Shown here: positions 33,760-42,557 of the stretch, piece after piece
How the letters are laid out: every line of letters starts with the position of its first letter
Numbering within the stretch: position 1 is the stretch's first letter
Assembly: GCF_900108485.1 (NCBI RefSeq)
Contig: NZ_FNXF01000001.1
Coordinates: forward strand, 62,001 to 126,000
From: Rheinheimera pacifica
GTDB taxonomy: Bacteria; Pseudomonadota; Gammaproteobacteria; Enterobacterales; Alteromonadaceae
Reading direction: 5' to 3'
DNA length: 64,000 nucleotides
The notes under the pieces: model-generated
Databases searched by the model: none
What the model saw: the letters and a program-made list of their open reading frames with translations, nothing else
Told to the model about the DNA's origin: nothing
Position numbers and translations under genes: made by a program

Positions 33760-35661
33760 GTGGTTGTTTTATCTGCTTGGAACTCTATGTCATGTTTGAC
33801 CCGCGCTTCGTTACTGCTGCTCAGTGCCTGCAGCTTCACTCTGTCGGCCGCTGCTATGCCGGTTAAATCTGCTGTGCCCAGCGCCAGTGTAAAACAAATG
33901 CTGGGGCAAAAACTGATGCTGGACCTGCGCTACTACTGCGAGCAGCAGCCAGTAAATGGCCAGTGTCGCACACCAATGACAAAACTGCCGCCCGAGCTGG
34001 CCACGTTGGTACGTGATTACGATATTGGCGGTGTTATTCTGTTTGCAGAAAACCTGGCTGACGTTGCCCAAACCGTGCAACTGAACCGCGATTTACAAAG
34101 CGCTGCGGCGGCATCAAAGCTTAAATTGCCGCTGTTTATCAGTATTGATCAGGAAGGTGGCCGGGTAGCCCGCCTGCCACGCAGTCTAGCCACCTCGTTT
34201 GCCGGTAATATGGCTATAGGTGCAACTTATGCGGAGCACGGCACTAAGTTTGCCACAGAAGTAGGCAAAGTGCTGGCAGATGAATTACTGGCACTGGGCA
34301 TTAATGTTAACTTTGCGCCGACAATAGATGTTAACGTTAATCCGCAAAACCCGGTGATTAACGTGCGGGCTTTTGGCGAAAACCCGCAGCAAGTTGCTGA
34401 GCTGGGTAATGCCATGACCAGCGCCATGCAGCAGCGCGGTATGATAGCAGCACTGAAGCATTTTCCCGGCCATGGTGATACCGAAGTAGACAGCCATTTA
34501 GGCCTGCCGCGGGTAGAGCACAGCCGTGAGCAAATCCGGCAGGTAGATTTATATCCGTTTGCGCACATTATTAAGCAGCAAATGCCCGGTATGATCATGA
34601 CAGCGCATATTCAGTTTCCGGCGTTGGACAGCAGCACCTTTGTCTCCAAAAACGGCGAAGAAATGCTGAAACCGGCTACGCTGTCGCGCACCATTTTGCA
34701 TGACGTACTGCGCCAGGAAATGGGCTACAAAGGCGTGATCGTCACTGATGCGCTGGATATGGCCGGTATCAGCAAGTTTTTTACCCACACTGAAGCGGTA
34801 GTGCAAACCTTTGCCGCCGGTGCTGATATCGCCCTGATGCCGGTAAAACTGCAACACCCCGGTGAGCTAAAATCGCTGGCGGCACTGCTTAATGCGCTCG
34901 AAGCGGCAGTAAACAAAGGCGATATTGCCAAAACGGAGCTGGCCGAATCTTATCAGCGCATAGTGGCGTTAAAACAGCAGTATCCTCTATTACCGGCAGT
35001 GAAATCGGCTGCAGAACAAACCAAACTGGCCGGCAAACTGCTTGGCAGTGCCGCGCACCGGCAAAGCGAGCTGGCATTAGCCAAGGCCGCGATAACTCAG
35101 GTAAAACCGGCTTCGTCTTACTGGCCATTTAAACTCAGTGATACAAAAAAACTGTTACTGATCATGCCAGACCAAACCAAAGCCCGAGCCTTAGCCGCCG
35201 CGCTGCAGCATTACAGCAAAGATCATTTTGTTATCGACAGCATTAGCCTGCAACAAACCGATTTAGCCAGAGCCAGCGCACAAATTGGTGCGGCTGATCT
35301 GGTGATCAGCGGTTTTATTGCCCCTATGCAAAGCCTGGCCGATATTGGCGGTATGGACGATTTAACCGGTATTGCCAATATTGCCGCCGCTTATGAGCGC
35401 CAAAGCCTGCAATTTGAGACTTTACTGCCGCAGATTAAAGCGAAGAAAAAACCACATGTGTTTTTAAGTTTGCGTGCGCCTTATGATATCAGCCGTTATG
35501 GCCAGTATGCCGACGTAGTGCTGGCAAGCTATGCCTATAACACCTCAGAGCAGCCAACCGCTATGGGCGCCGGTAATGCGGTATATGAAGCGCTTGCGCA
35601 GGCTTTACTTGGCCAATACCGTTTAACCGGTAAGCTGCCAGTTACTGTTAGCGGGTATTAA
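33760..35661 (+). CDS. GH3 beta-N-acetylhexosaminidase (NagZ-like), exported
   Basis: The product has 633 residues, compared with about 340 in E. coli NagZ; the extra part is a C-terminal alpha/beta domain. It would remove terminal GlcNAc residues from peptidoglycan or chitin fragments. The diagnostic KHFPGHGDTEVDSHLG motif (from residue 233) supplies the His-Asp acid/base typical of NagZ-type GH3. The nucleophile is Asp330 in VTDALDMAG. A signal peptide is present, so it acts in the periplasm. The start could be GTG 33760 (AGGA upstream) or ATG 33787. It diverges from the MurNAc operon, which fits a shared pathway. Confidence 0.9.
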   Translation: MVVLSAWNSMSCLTRASLLLLSACSFTLSAAAMPVKSAVPSASVKQMLGQKLMLDLRYYCEQQPVNGQCRTPMTKLPPELATLVRDYDIGGVILFAENLADVAQTVQLNRDLQSAAAASKLKLPLFISIDQEGGRVARLPRSLATSFAGNMAIGATYAEHGTKFATEVGKVLADELLALGINVNFAPTIDVNVNPQNPVINVRAFGENPQQVAELGNAMTSAMQQRGMIAALKHFPGHGDTEVDSHLGLPRVEHSREQIRQVDLYPFAHIIKQQMPGMIMTAHIQFPALDSSTFVSKNGEEMLKPATLSRTILHDVLRQEMGYKGVIVTDALDMAGISKFFTHTEAVVQTFAAGADIALMPVKLQHPGELKSLAALLNALEAAVNKGDIAKTELAESYQRIVALKQQYPLLPAVKSAAEQTKLAGKLLGSAAHRQSELALAKAAITQVKPASSYWPFKLSDTKKLLLIMPDQTKARALAAALQHYSKDHFVIDSISLQQTDLARASAQIGAADLVISGFIAPMQSLADIGGMDDLTGIANIAAAYERQSLQFETLLPQIKAKKKPHVFLSLRAPYDISRYGQYADVVLASYAYNTSEQPTAMGAGNAVYEALAQALLGQYRLTGKLPVTVSGY

Positions 35662-35665
35662 CATT

Positions 35666-36859
35666 ATGTTTAACTGGTATCAGCGTTACGCCGAAGCAAT
35701 ACTTTCTGTGTTACCGGCTAAGCGCCTGTTGGCGCTGGATGCGCTGCGCGGGCTAACGATTACCGCCATGATACTGGTTAATAACCCCGGCAGCTGGAGC
35801 CATGTTTACAGCCCGTTACTGCATGCGCAGTGGCATGGCTGGACAGTAACTGATCTGATCTTCCCGTTTTTTATTGTAATTGTCGGTATGTCGCTGCAGC
35901 TAAGCCTGCAGCGGCAAAACAACAGCGGCAATATTGCGGTGATAAAATATGCCGCAGTGCGCAGCATAAAGCTGTTTGCTCTGGGGCTGTTTTTAGCGTT
36001 GTTTTATTACAATTTTCGCGACCCGGCGTACAACTATATTGAGCAGAAACTGCTTACGCTGCGCTGGCTGGGGGTATTACAACGTATTGGCCTGGTATAC
36101 TTTTTTACCGTGCTGATTGTGCTGTATTGTGGTACCCGTGGCCGTATCGGCTGGCTAATCGGACTTTGTGCTTTATATCTGGCGGGCATGTTGTATTTGC
36201 CGTATCAGGATGCGCAGGGTAATCAGTTCCGTGGTTTGCTGGAATTTGGCAACAGTTTTGCCGCCTGGCTGGATCATGTCGTGCTGGGTGCCAGCCATGT
36301 GTATTATCGCAGTGCTACGCCGTTTGCCTTTGATCCGGAAGGGCTCTGGTCTACCTTACCGGCGATCAGCAGTTGTTTAGCCGGAGTGTTAATGGCGCAG
36401 TATCTGCAAAGCGAGCGCACGCTGGTGCAAAAAATTCGCGGCTTATTGTTATTTGGTGTGGTGGCAGTATGGCTGGCTGAACTGTGGCATATGGGCCTGC
36501 CGATTAATAAAAGCCTGTGGACCCCCAGTTTTGTGCTGCTAAGCAGTGGTTACTGCGCTATCGCTCTGGCGGTCTGCCTGTGGTTATGTGATGTTAAGCG
36601 CTGGCGGCTGTGGAGCGCACCTTTTGTGGTGTTTGGTGCCAATGCCATTTTGTTTTTTATGTTTGCCGGAGTGGCGGCGCGCATACTGATGATGATATCT
36701 GTCGGCGATACCTCCTTACATGGCTGGTTATTCAGCACTGTGTATCAACCACTGTTTGGCGATTACAACGGCTCACTGGCCTTTGCGCTGAGCTTTTTGT
36801 TGCTTTCCTACCTGTTAATGCACTGGTGTTATAAACGCGGTTATATCTTTAAAGTTTAA
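35666..36859 (+). CDS. NagX-like membrane protein (DUF5009; heparan-glucosaminide acetyltransferase relative)
   Basis: This integral membrane protein of 397 residues has about ten hydrophobic segments. It begins with the family block KRLLALDALRGLTITAMILV followed by NNPGSW. Then come WTVTDLIFPFFIVIVGMS and LGVLQRIGLVYFF, which match the DUF5009/COG4299 family. Proteins of this family (NagX) occur in chitin/GlcNAc utilisation clusters of marine gammaproteobacteria and are related to lysosomal HGSNAT, which acetylates glucosamine across a membrane. The exact role is not settled. The 4-bp gap after the GH3 gene shows co-transcription. Confidence 0.85.
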   Translation: MFNWYQRYAEAILSVLPAKRLLALDALRGLTITAMILVNNPGSWSHVYSPLLHAQWHGWTVTDLIFPFFIVIVGMSLQLSLQRQNNSGNIAVIKYAAVRSIKLFALGLFLALFYYNFRDPAYNYIEQKLLTLRWLGVLQRIGLVYFFTVLIVLYCGTRGRIGWLIGLCALYLAGMLYLPYQDAQGNQFRGLLEFGNSFAAWLDHVVLGASHVYYRSATPFAFDPEGLWSTLPAISSCLAGVLMAQYLQSERTLVQKIRGLLLFGVVAVWLAELWHMGLPINKSLWTPSFVLLSSGYCAIALAVCLWLCDVKRWRLWSAPFVVFGANAILFFMFAGVAARILMMISVGDTSLHGWLFSTVYQPLFGDYNGSLAFALSFLLLSYLLMHWCYKRGYIFKV

Positions 36860-36907
36860 GTAGGTTGCGGTGATTTTTTCTGCCGGGTGCCAGCTTGTAA
36901 TTTTTTG

Positions 36908-36921
36908 TGTAACCGGTTACA
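36908..36921. promoter_or_regulatory. LacI-type operator, copy 1 (MFS transporter gene)
   Basis: TGTAACCGGTTACA, a perfect 14-bp palindrome with the central CG step typical of LacI-family sites, 86 bp upstream of the MFS gene. Copies also occur at 38258, 40626 and 42432. Confidence 0.85.
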
Positions 36922-37007
36922 GTTATTTCTGTTGTGGATAAAAAGTATGCTGGCCAGCAGAGTTAGCAGCCACTAATGACAATAAAATCAACAGGAAAAA
37001 CACCGCC

Positions 37008-38210
37008 ATGCCTATTAGCATCCGACTTAAATTGTCGCTAATGATGTTTCTGCAGTTTTTTATCTGGGGCGCCTGGTTTGTTACCATGGGTACCTATCTG
37101 TCACAGCGTTTTTCTGCCTCCGGTGCACAAATGGGCATGGCGTATGAAACGCAGTCTATCGGCGCCATTATCGCGCCTTTTATTATCGGCCTGATTGCTG
37201 ACCGCTATTTTGCCGCGCAAAAAATTCTAGCGCTGTTGCATCTGGTTGGCGCTGCATTGTTGTTTAGTGCGGCCTACAGTGGCAGTTTTAGCAGCTTTTA
37301 CCCTTACATTTTGTTGTATATGGTGGTGTATATGCCCACGCTGGCGCTGGTTAATGCCATTAGTTTTCGCCAGTTGGCAGAAAAAACCGCGCAGTTTGCC
37401 CATATCCGTGTGTTAGGTACTGTCGGCTGGATCACCGCCGGTTTGTTGATTGGCTGGTTTGGCTGGGAAGGCAGCCAAAACTTACAGTTTACCTTTATGC
37501 TGGCGGCCGGTGCGTCGTTAGCCCTTGGCGTGTTTAGCCTGACTTTGCCTGACACACCGCCGCAGGCCACGCAGCAGCGGCCTACCATACGGCAGCTATT
37601 AGGGCTGGATGCACTGGCCTTGCTGAAAGACCGTGCTTACCTGGTGTTTTTTCTGGCATCGGTACTGATCTGTATTCCGCTGGCATTTTATTATCAGAAT
37701 GCCAATTTGTATCTGAACGATTTGGGCATCAGCGGCGCAGCGGCAAAAATGTCACTGGGGCAGATGTCTGAAATTGCTTTTATGTTATTGCTACCGTTAT
37801 TTTTGCGCCGTTACGGCATTAAAGCCACCTTGCTGGTAGGTATGCTGGCCTGGGTGCTACGTTATGTGCTGTTTGCCTATGGCAACAGCGGCGAGCAGGT
37901 GTGGATGCTGTTTTTTGGTATTTTGCTGCACGGTATTTGTTATGACTTTTTCTTTGTCAGCGGCCAGATTTACACCGAGCAAAAAGCCGGCCGTGAGATA
38001 AAAGCAGCGGCACAGGGCCTGATCACACTGGCAACCTATGGCGTAGGTATGTTGCTGGGGTTCCGCCTGGCCGGTTATATCACCGATTTACATCACCTGG
38101 ACAGCGGTTACCAGTGGTGGCAAATCTGGTTAATTCCGGCTGGCATTGCGGCGCTGGTATTAGTGGTATTTGTATTAAGCTTTCCAAAGCAGCGCCGGTT
38201 ACCGGTTTAA
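37008..38210 (+). CDS. MFS transporter, nucleoside:H+ symporter-like (sugar importer)
   Basis: This inner-membrane transporter of 400 residues has twelve predicted helices. It resembles the Nuc_H_symport/NupG branch: LSLMMFLQFFIWGAWFVTMG at the N-terminus, IAPFIIGLIADRYF after helix 2, and a late HGICYDFFFVSGQIYTEQKA. In glycoside clusters, members of this branch often import modified sugars rather than nucleosides. A perfect LacI-type operator lies upstream and it heads the gene series to 45 kb. I infer that it imports the product of the periplasmic enzymes encoded downstream. Confidence 0.85.
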   Translation: MPISIRLKLSLMMFLQFFIWGAWFVTMGTYLSQRFSASGAQMGMAYETQSIGAIIAPFIIGLIADRYFAAQKILALLHLVGAALLFSAAYSGSFSSFYPYILLYMVVYMPTLALVNAISFRQLAEKTAQFAHIRVLGTVGWITAGLLIGWFGWEGSQNLQFTFMLAAGASLALGVFSLTLPDTPPQATQQRPTIRQLLGLDALALLKDRAYLVFFLASVLICIPLAFYYQNANLYLNDLGISGAAAKMSLGQMSEIAFMLLLPLFLRRYGIKATLLVGMLAWVLRYVLFAYGNSGEQVWMLFFGILLHGICYDFFFVSGQIYTEQKAGREIKAAAQGLITLATYGVGMLLGFRLAGYITDLHHLDSGYQWWQIWLIPAGIAALVLVVFVLSFPKQRRLPV

Positions 38211-38257
38211 CCGCAGCGGTGCGGCTACAGTAAAACAAGGTAACATATTTTCGGTGT

Positions 38258-38271
38258 TGTAACCGGTTTCA
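38258..38271. promoter_or_regulatory. LacI-type operator, copy 2 (Gfo/Idh gene)
   Basis: TGTAACCGGTTTCA differs from the palindromic form at one base. It ends 10 bp before the ATG at 38282, abutting the AAGGGG ribosome site. Bound repressor could block elongation from the MFS promoter as well as local initiation. Confidence 0.8.
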
Positions 38272-38281
38272 AGGGGTGGTA

Positions 38282-39445
38282 ATGGCACAAACAAAAGTCA
38301 GAATGGCGATGGTAGGTGGCGGAGAAGGCGCTTTTATCGGTGCTATACACCGCATCGCTGCCCGGCTGGACAATCAGATCGAGCTGGTAGCGGGCTGCTT
38401 TAGCAGTCAGGCTGAGCGCAGCGCCGCTATGGCGGCACAGTTAGGTATCAGCACAGCGCGTTGCTACGATTCCTATCAGCAGTTGTTTGCTGCAGAAGCC
38501 CAACTGCCGCCAGAGCAACGGATAGAGTTTGTTACTATAGTGACGCCGAATCATCTGCATTTTCCGGTGGCTAAAGCCGCCTTGCTGGCCGGTTTTCATG
38601 TGTTGTCAGATAAACCTGCAACCTTGTCATTAGACGAAGCGCTGCAATTACAGGCGCTGGTGCAGCAAACGGGGTTGCGCTATGGCTTAACGCACACTTA
38701 TGCCGCTTACCCTATGGCACAACAAGCCAGATTACTGGTGCAGCAGGGCCATTTAGGTGCGGTGCGTCGTGTTGCCGTCAGCTATCCGCAGGGCTGGCTG
38801 GCAGACAAAGCCGACAGCGATAGTAGTGCTCAGGCGCAGTGGCGCTTAGATCCGGCCCGCTCCGGCGTCAGTGGTTGCTTTGCTGATATTGGCACCCACG
38901 CTTTTCAGCTGGCGGAGTTTATCAGTGCGCTTCAGGTAACAGAGTTGTGCGCAGATCTGGCCACAGTGATAGATGGCCGGCAACTGGACGATGATGGCAG
39001 CGCCCTGCTGCGCTTTAATAATGGTGCCCGGGGCACGCTGCTGGCCAGCCAGGTGTGTGCTGGTATGGGTAATGGTTTACAAATTAGTGTGTATGGCGAG
39101 CTGGGTTCACTCAGTTGGCTGCAAGAGCAACCGAATCAACTGTTAGTGCAAATGCGTGGGCAGCCGCAACAAACCTGGCAGGCCGGCACTGACAATAGTT
39201 ATCTGGCACCGCAAGTGCGGGCCTGGTGCCGCACTCCGGCGGGGCATCCCGAAGGCTATCTGGAGGCCTTTGCTAATATTTATCGTGACTTTGCACTGGC
39301 ATTACGCCAACCCACAGCCAGCAACCTCGCTGCAGGTATTGAGCAGGCAGTGCGCGGCATGGCCTTTGTACAGGCGGCAGTGGTAAGCAGCAGGCAAAAT
39401 GCGGCCTGGGTAAGCCTAGCCGGGCAATACACTTTTACAGGATAA
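38282..39445 (+). CDS. Gfo/Idh/MocA-family NAD(P)-dependent oxidoreductase
   Basis: The 387-residue cytoplasmic oxidoreductase starts at the ATG at 38282; a GTG two codons earlier is less well placed for AAGGGG. The Rossmann loop is MVGGGEGAFIG, the catalytic lysine lies in the SDKPATLSLDEA motif (about residue 110), and GCFADIGTHAFQLAEF holds the late His. Members oxidise or reduce sugar hydroxyl groups. Here it sits between an importer and an epimerase-family gene. The likeliest role is reduction of an imported 3-keto sugar (or another oxidation step), inferred from context. Confidence 0.88.
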   Translation: MAQTKVRMAMVGGGEGAFIGAIHRIAARLDNQIELVAGCFSSQAERSAAMAAQLGISTARCYDSYQQLFAAEAQLPPEQRIEFVTIVTPNHLHFPVAKAALLAGFHVLSDKPATLSLDEALQLQALVQQTGLRYGLTHTYAAYPMAQQARLLVQQGHLGAVRRVAVSYPQGWLADKADSDSSAQAQWRLDPARSGVSGCFADIGTHAFQLAEFISALQVTELCADLATVIDGRQLDDDGSALLRFNNGARGTLLASQVCAGMGNGLQISVYGELGSLSWLQEQPNQLLVQMRGQPQQTWQAGTDNSYLAPQVRAWCRTPAGHPEGYLEAFANIYRDFALALRQPTASNLAAGIEQAVRGMAFVQAAVVSSRQNAAWVSLAGQYTFTG

Positions 39446-39452
39446 TGAATTT

Positions 39453-40514
39453 ATGCTGACAAGCAAAATTAAAGGGCCAGCGATATTTCTGGCGCAGTAT
39501 CTGCCACCGGCCGGTGAAGCATGTACATTAGAGTCTTTATTACGCTGGGCGGCAGAACTGGGATACAAAGGCGTGCAGTTGCCAACCTGGGATAAGCGCA
39601 TTTTTGATTTAGAACAGGCCGCCCAGAGCCAGCAATATTGCGACCAGCTGCTGGCATTGTGTCAGCGTTATCAGTTGCACATTACCGAACTGTCGACCCA
39701 TTTGCAGGGCCAGTTAATGGCAGTGCATCCGGCATATAATGAGCTGTATCAGGGCTTTGCCCCGGCGCAGGTGCAAACCGAAGCGCAGAAACAACAGTGG
39801 GCCACTGAACAGCTATTACTGGCTGCGCAGGCGTCAAAACGCCTCGGCCTCAGCTGTCACGTTACTTTTTCCGGTGCTTTGCTGTGGCATACCTTTTATC
39901 CGTGGCCACAGCGCCCGGCCGGCCTGGTAGAGCAGGGTTTTGCCGAATTGGCGCGGCGCTGGTTACCGGTGCTGGATGCCTTTGATGCAGCAGGCATTGA
40001 TGTGTGCTTTGAGCTGCATCCAGGTGAAGATTTGCACGATGGTTTATCATTTGAACGTTTTCTTAACGCCACCGGGCAGCATCCGCGCGCTTGTATTTTG
40101 TATGATCCAAGCCACTTTCTGCTACAGCAGATGGATTACCTGCAATTTATTGATTTTTATCATCAGCGCATTCGTGCATTTCATGTTAAAGATGCCGAGT
40201 TTCGCCCTTCCGGTAAAGCCGGTGTGTATGGCGGCTACAGCAGTTGGCTGGAACGGCCGGGCCGGTTTCGTTCGCTTGGTGATGGCCAGATAGATTTTAA
40301 TGCTATTTTCAGCAAGCTAACACAATACGGTTACACCGGCTGGGCAGTGCTGGAGTGGGAATGCTGTTTAAAACACCCACAACAGGGGGCAGCAGAAGGC
40401 GCGCCTTTTATTGCCAAACAGCTGATTTGTGTGGCTGAGCGGCCCTTTGATGATTTTGCCGGTGGTGCCACCGACGCCGGCCGCAACCGGCGTATTCTTG
40501 GTTTAAGCAACTAA
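39453..40514 (+). CDS. sugar phosphate isomerase/epimerase family (TIM-barrel), cytoplasmic
   Basis: This AP-endonuclease-2-type TIM barrel has 353 residues and no signal peptide. Four probable metal-ligand segments are visible in order: CFELHPGEDLHDG, LYDPSHFLLQQMDY, RAFHVKDAEFRPSG and AVLEWECCLKH. These are the Glu-Asp/His-His-Glu set of the family. Enzymes of this family isomerise or epimerise sugars, or act as keto-sugar lyases and C-glycoside deglycosylating enzymes. It follows the Gfo/Idh gene by 7 bp. The substrate is unproven. Confidence 0.87.
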   Translation: MLTSKIKGPAIFLAQYLPPAGEACTLESLLRWAAELGYKGVQLPTWDKRIFDLEQAAQSQQYCDQLLALCQRYQLHITELSTHLQGQLMAVHPAYNELYQGFAPAQVQTEAQKQQWATEQLLLAAQASKRLGLSCHVTFSGALLWHTFYPWPQRPAGLVEQGFAELARRWLPVLDAFDAAGIDVCFELHPGEDLHDGLSFERFLNATGQHPRACILYDPSHFLLQQMDYLQFIDFYHQRIRAFHVKDAEFRPSGKAGVYGGYSSWLERPGRFRSLGDGQIDFNAIFSKLTQYGYTGWAVLEWECCLKHPQQGAAEGAPFIAKQLICVAERPFDDFAGGATDAGRNRRILGLSN

Positions 40515-40539
40515 GGGCTGATAATTTATACCCGTGCTG

Positions 40540-40559
40540 GCGGTGCGTGATAGCACCGC
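40540..40559 (+). other. stable hairpin after the epimerase gene, no T-run
   Basis: GCGGTGC (40540-40546) and GCACCGC (40553-40559) pair perfectly around a 6-base loop. No T-rich tail follows, so it is more likely an mRNA 3'-end stabiliser than a full terminator. Confidence 0.5.
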
Positions 40560-40590
40560 TGCAATAACAGACAAAAAATAACCAATCTGC

Positions 40591-40639
40591 TTGACAAAAT
40601 TCTGAGCTGGATTTAAGTTAAATGATGTAACCGGTTTCA
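40591..40639 (+). promoter_or_regulatory. promoter with LacI-type operator copy 3 (DUF1080 gene)
   Basis: A consensus -35 box TTGACA is at 40591-40596. A weak -10 such as TTAAGT (40613-40618) follows after 16 bp. TGTAACCGGTTTCA occupies 40626-40639, about where transcription would begin, so repressor binding would stop initiation. The gap 40515-40731 holds no ORF. Confidence 0.7.
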
Positions 40640-40731
40640 TTGGCAGTGTTCAAAGAATCACGCCAACAAAATAATTATAACGAGCGGTACCGGCCAGCAA
40701 CAGCGCTGGCTACAACAAGGGGAGCGTCAAC

Positions 40732-41469
40732 GTGATCAGAGTTAACTCGGGTGCGTTTTGTCGTACAGCAGCGATCAGCCTGCTGTTACTGGCGGCTGTT
40801 ACCGGCTGTAAACCTGCACCAACTACCTCCGAAGGCATCTCTGGTGCTGCTAAACCTGATAAAACCACAGCAGAAGTATCCGCTGACTGGCAATGGCTGT
40901 TTAATGGTGAGTCTGTCGAAGCCTGGACTAACAAAAGCGGCAAGCCGATTGGCGAGCAGTGGCAAATTATCGACAACGCTCTGGTGCTTACCGCCGCTGG
41001 TGGCAGTGATATTGTCAGCAAACAAAGCTTTACCGATTTTGAACTGGAGCTGGAGTGGCAAATTGCCGCATCCGGCAACAGTGGTATCTTCTACAAGGTT
41101 AGCAGTGAGGGCTGGTCCGGTGGTTTAGAGTACCAGCTACTCGATGATGATAATTATCCCGGCCATGACAATCCGATCCATTTTACCGCTTCATTATTTG
41201 ATATATACGCACCGCAGGTTGATGCCCATTTACCTGCCGGTAGCTGGAACCATACCCGCATTATAGTACGCCACCCACAGGTTGAGCACTGGCTCAATGG
41301 CAAACTGGTACTGCAGTTTGAGTTGGGCTCCGCCGACTGGCAGCAGCGCGCTGCCAACAGCAAATTTGCCCCTAAGCATGATATTGCTACAGCTGAACCC
41401 GGGCATATTATGCTGCAAGACCATAACGACAAAATAGCTTTTCGTCAGATCCGGGTCCGCGCGTTATAA
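40732..41469 (+). CDS. DUF1080 (3-keto-disaccharide hydrolase domain) lipoprotein
   Basis: The 245-residue product starts with GTG (AGGGGAG upstream) and has a lipobox (LAAVTGC, Cys25). The rest is one DUF1080 domain (PF06439), a concanavalin-like fold: WQWLFNGESVEAWTNKSG, DFELELEWQIAASGNSGIFY and ELIGPGHIMLQDHNDKI-like residues near the end. DUF1080 proteins include enzymes that hydrolyse 3-keto-glucosides and 3-keto-disaccharides. Here it would act in the periplasm on products of the GMC dehydrogenase encoded 1 kb downstream. Its own operator and promoter precede it. Confidence 0.88.
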   Translation: MIRVNSGAFCRTAAISLLLLAAVTGCKPAPTTSEGISGAAKPDKTTAEVSADWQWLFNGESVEAWTNKSGKPIGEQWQIIDNALVLTAAGGSDIVSKQSFTDFELELEWQIAASGNSGIFYKVSSEGWSGGLEYQLLDDDNYPGHDNPIHFTASLFDIYAPQVDAHLPAGSWNHTRIIVRHPQVEHWLNGKLVLQFELGSADWQQRAANSKFAPKHDIATAEPGHIMLQDHNDKIAFRQIRVRAL

Positions 41470-41481
41470 CAGGAGCATGCT

Positions 41482-42396
41482 ATGAAATTCAGTGGGATTA
41501 ACCGCCGCCATTTTTTGCGCCGTACCTTTGCTGGTGCTGCTATTGCAGGCCTGGCCAGCCAGTTACCGCTAAGCTGGTCGGTGCTCGCGGCCAGCCCGGT
41601 GCAGCCAAAAATTTCGCTGGCACAGTGGTCATTGCACCGCCAGCTGCGCTCCGGCCAGTTAAAGGTACTGGATTTTGCTGTAAAAACCCGGCGCGATTTT
41701 CAACTGGGAGCGGTGGAATATGTAAATCAGTTCTTTGCTGACAAGGCGCAGGATCAAGCTTTTTTACGCCAGTTAAAACAGCGCGCCGATGACAGCGGTG
41801 TCAGCAGCTTACTGATTATGGTCGACGCTGAAGGTGACCTGGCGGCAGTGGAGGCAAAGCAGCGCCAGCAGGCAGTAGAAAATCATTATAAGTGGGTTGA
41901 AGCCGCAGCGTTTTTAGGCTGCCATGCTATCCGTGTCAGTATTGCTGACAACGCCGAAACCGACGCTTTAGAGATGCAACAGGCGGCAGTACTGGGCCTG
42001 CAACAATTGGCTGCTTTTGCTGCACCTTTTGGTATCAGCATTATTGTCGAAAACCATATGGGCCACTCTATGGACGCCAACTGGCTGGCCACGGTATTGC
42101 AGCAGGCCGGTAATGTTGGCAGCCTGCCCGATTTCGGTAACTTTAGCGGTGACAAATACCAAGGTACACAATTACTGCTGCCGTTTGCCAAAGGCATCAG
42201 CGCTAAAAGCTATACCTTTGATGAAAACGGCGCTGAGAGCAGTATCGATTATCAGCGCATGTGGCAATTGATCCAAAGCTCGGGCTATCAGGGCTATATC
42301 GGTATTGAGTATGAAGGTGAAAGTGCTGACGAAGATGCCGGTATCCTTGCAACACGCGATTTACTGCTGGCAGTGGCCAATTACACCGGGCGTTGA
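41482..42396 (+). CDS. Tat-exported sugar isomerase/epimerase family protein
   Basis: The 304-residue TIM-barrel protein carries a twin-arginine signal (NRRHFLRRTFAGAAIAGLAS), cleaved around residue 37. Export of a normally cytoplasmic enzyme family by the Tat route suggests that it binds a metal before export. Probable metal segments are IIVENHMGHSMD, PDFGNFSG, AKSYTFDENG and GIEYEGE. Relatives in 3-keto-glycoside clusters cleave or isomerise oxidised glycosides. It follows the DUF1080 gene by 12 bp, so the two probably act on the same periplasmic substrate. A terminator overlaps its stop codon. Confidence 0.88.
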   Translation: MKFSGINRRHFLRRTFAGAAIAGLASQLPLSWSVLAASPVQPKISLAQWSLHRQLRSGQLKVLDFAVKTRRDFQLGAVEYVNQFFADKAQDQAFLRQLKQRADDSGVSSLLIMVDAEGDLAAVEAKQRQQAVENHYKWVEAAAFLGCHAIRVSIADNAETDALEMQQAAVLGLQQLAAFAAPFGISIIVENHMGHSMDANWLATVLQQAGNVGSLPDFGNFSGDKYQGTQLLLPFAKGISAKSYTFDENGAESSIDYQRMWQLIQSSGYQGYIGIEYEGESADEDAGILATRDLLLAVANYTGR

Positions 42397-42422
42397 GGTT
42401 AAATTTAATGCCCGGTTTTTTT
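42385..42422 (+). terminator. intrinsic terminator after the Tat epimerase-family gene
   Basis: ACCGGGCGTT (42385-42394) pairs with AATGCCCGGT (42407-42416), with one G-U pair, and eight T residues follow (42415-42422). The stem includes the stop codon of the gene. Confidence 0.85.
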
Positions 42423-42431
42423 GCCTGATAG

Positions 42432-42445
42432 TGTAACCGGTTACA
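42432..42445. promoter_or_regulatory. LacI-type operator, copy 4 (GMC oxidoreductase operon)
   Basis: TGTAACCGGTTACA, identical to copy 1, lies 10 bp after the terminator and 112 bp before the GMC start. It marks the fourth separately controlled unit of the regulon. Confidence 0.85.
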
Positions 42446-42557
42446 AAGTGGTGTTTAAGTGAATAGTTCCAAGCCAGCAGGCCATTAGCAGCCAGGCCGG
42501 CACAATTATTATAACAAAGCGCACCGTTATAAAGTGTGCAGACGAGGAGAGTGCAAG

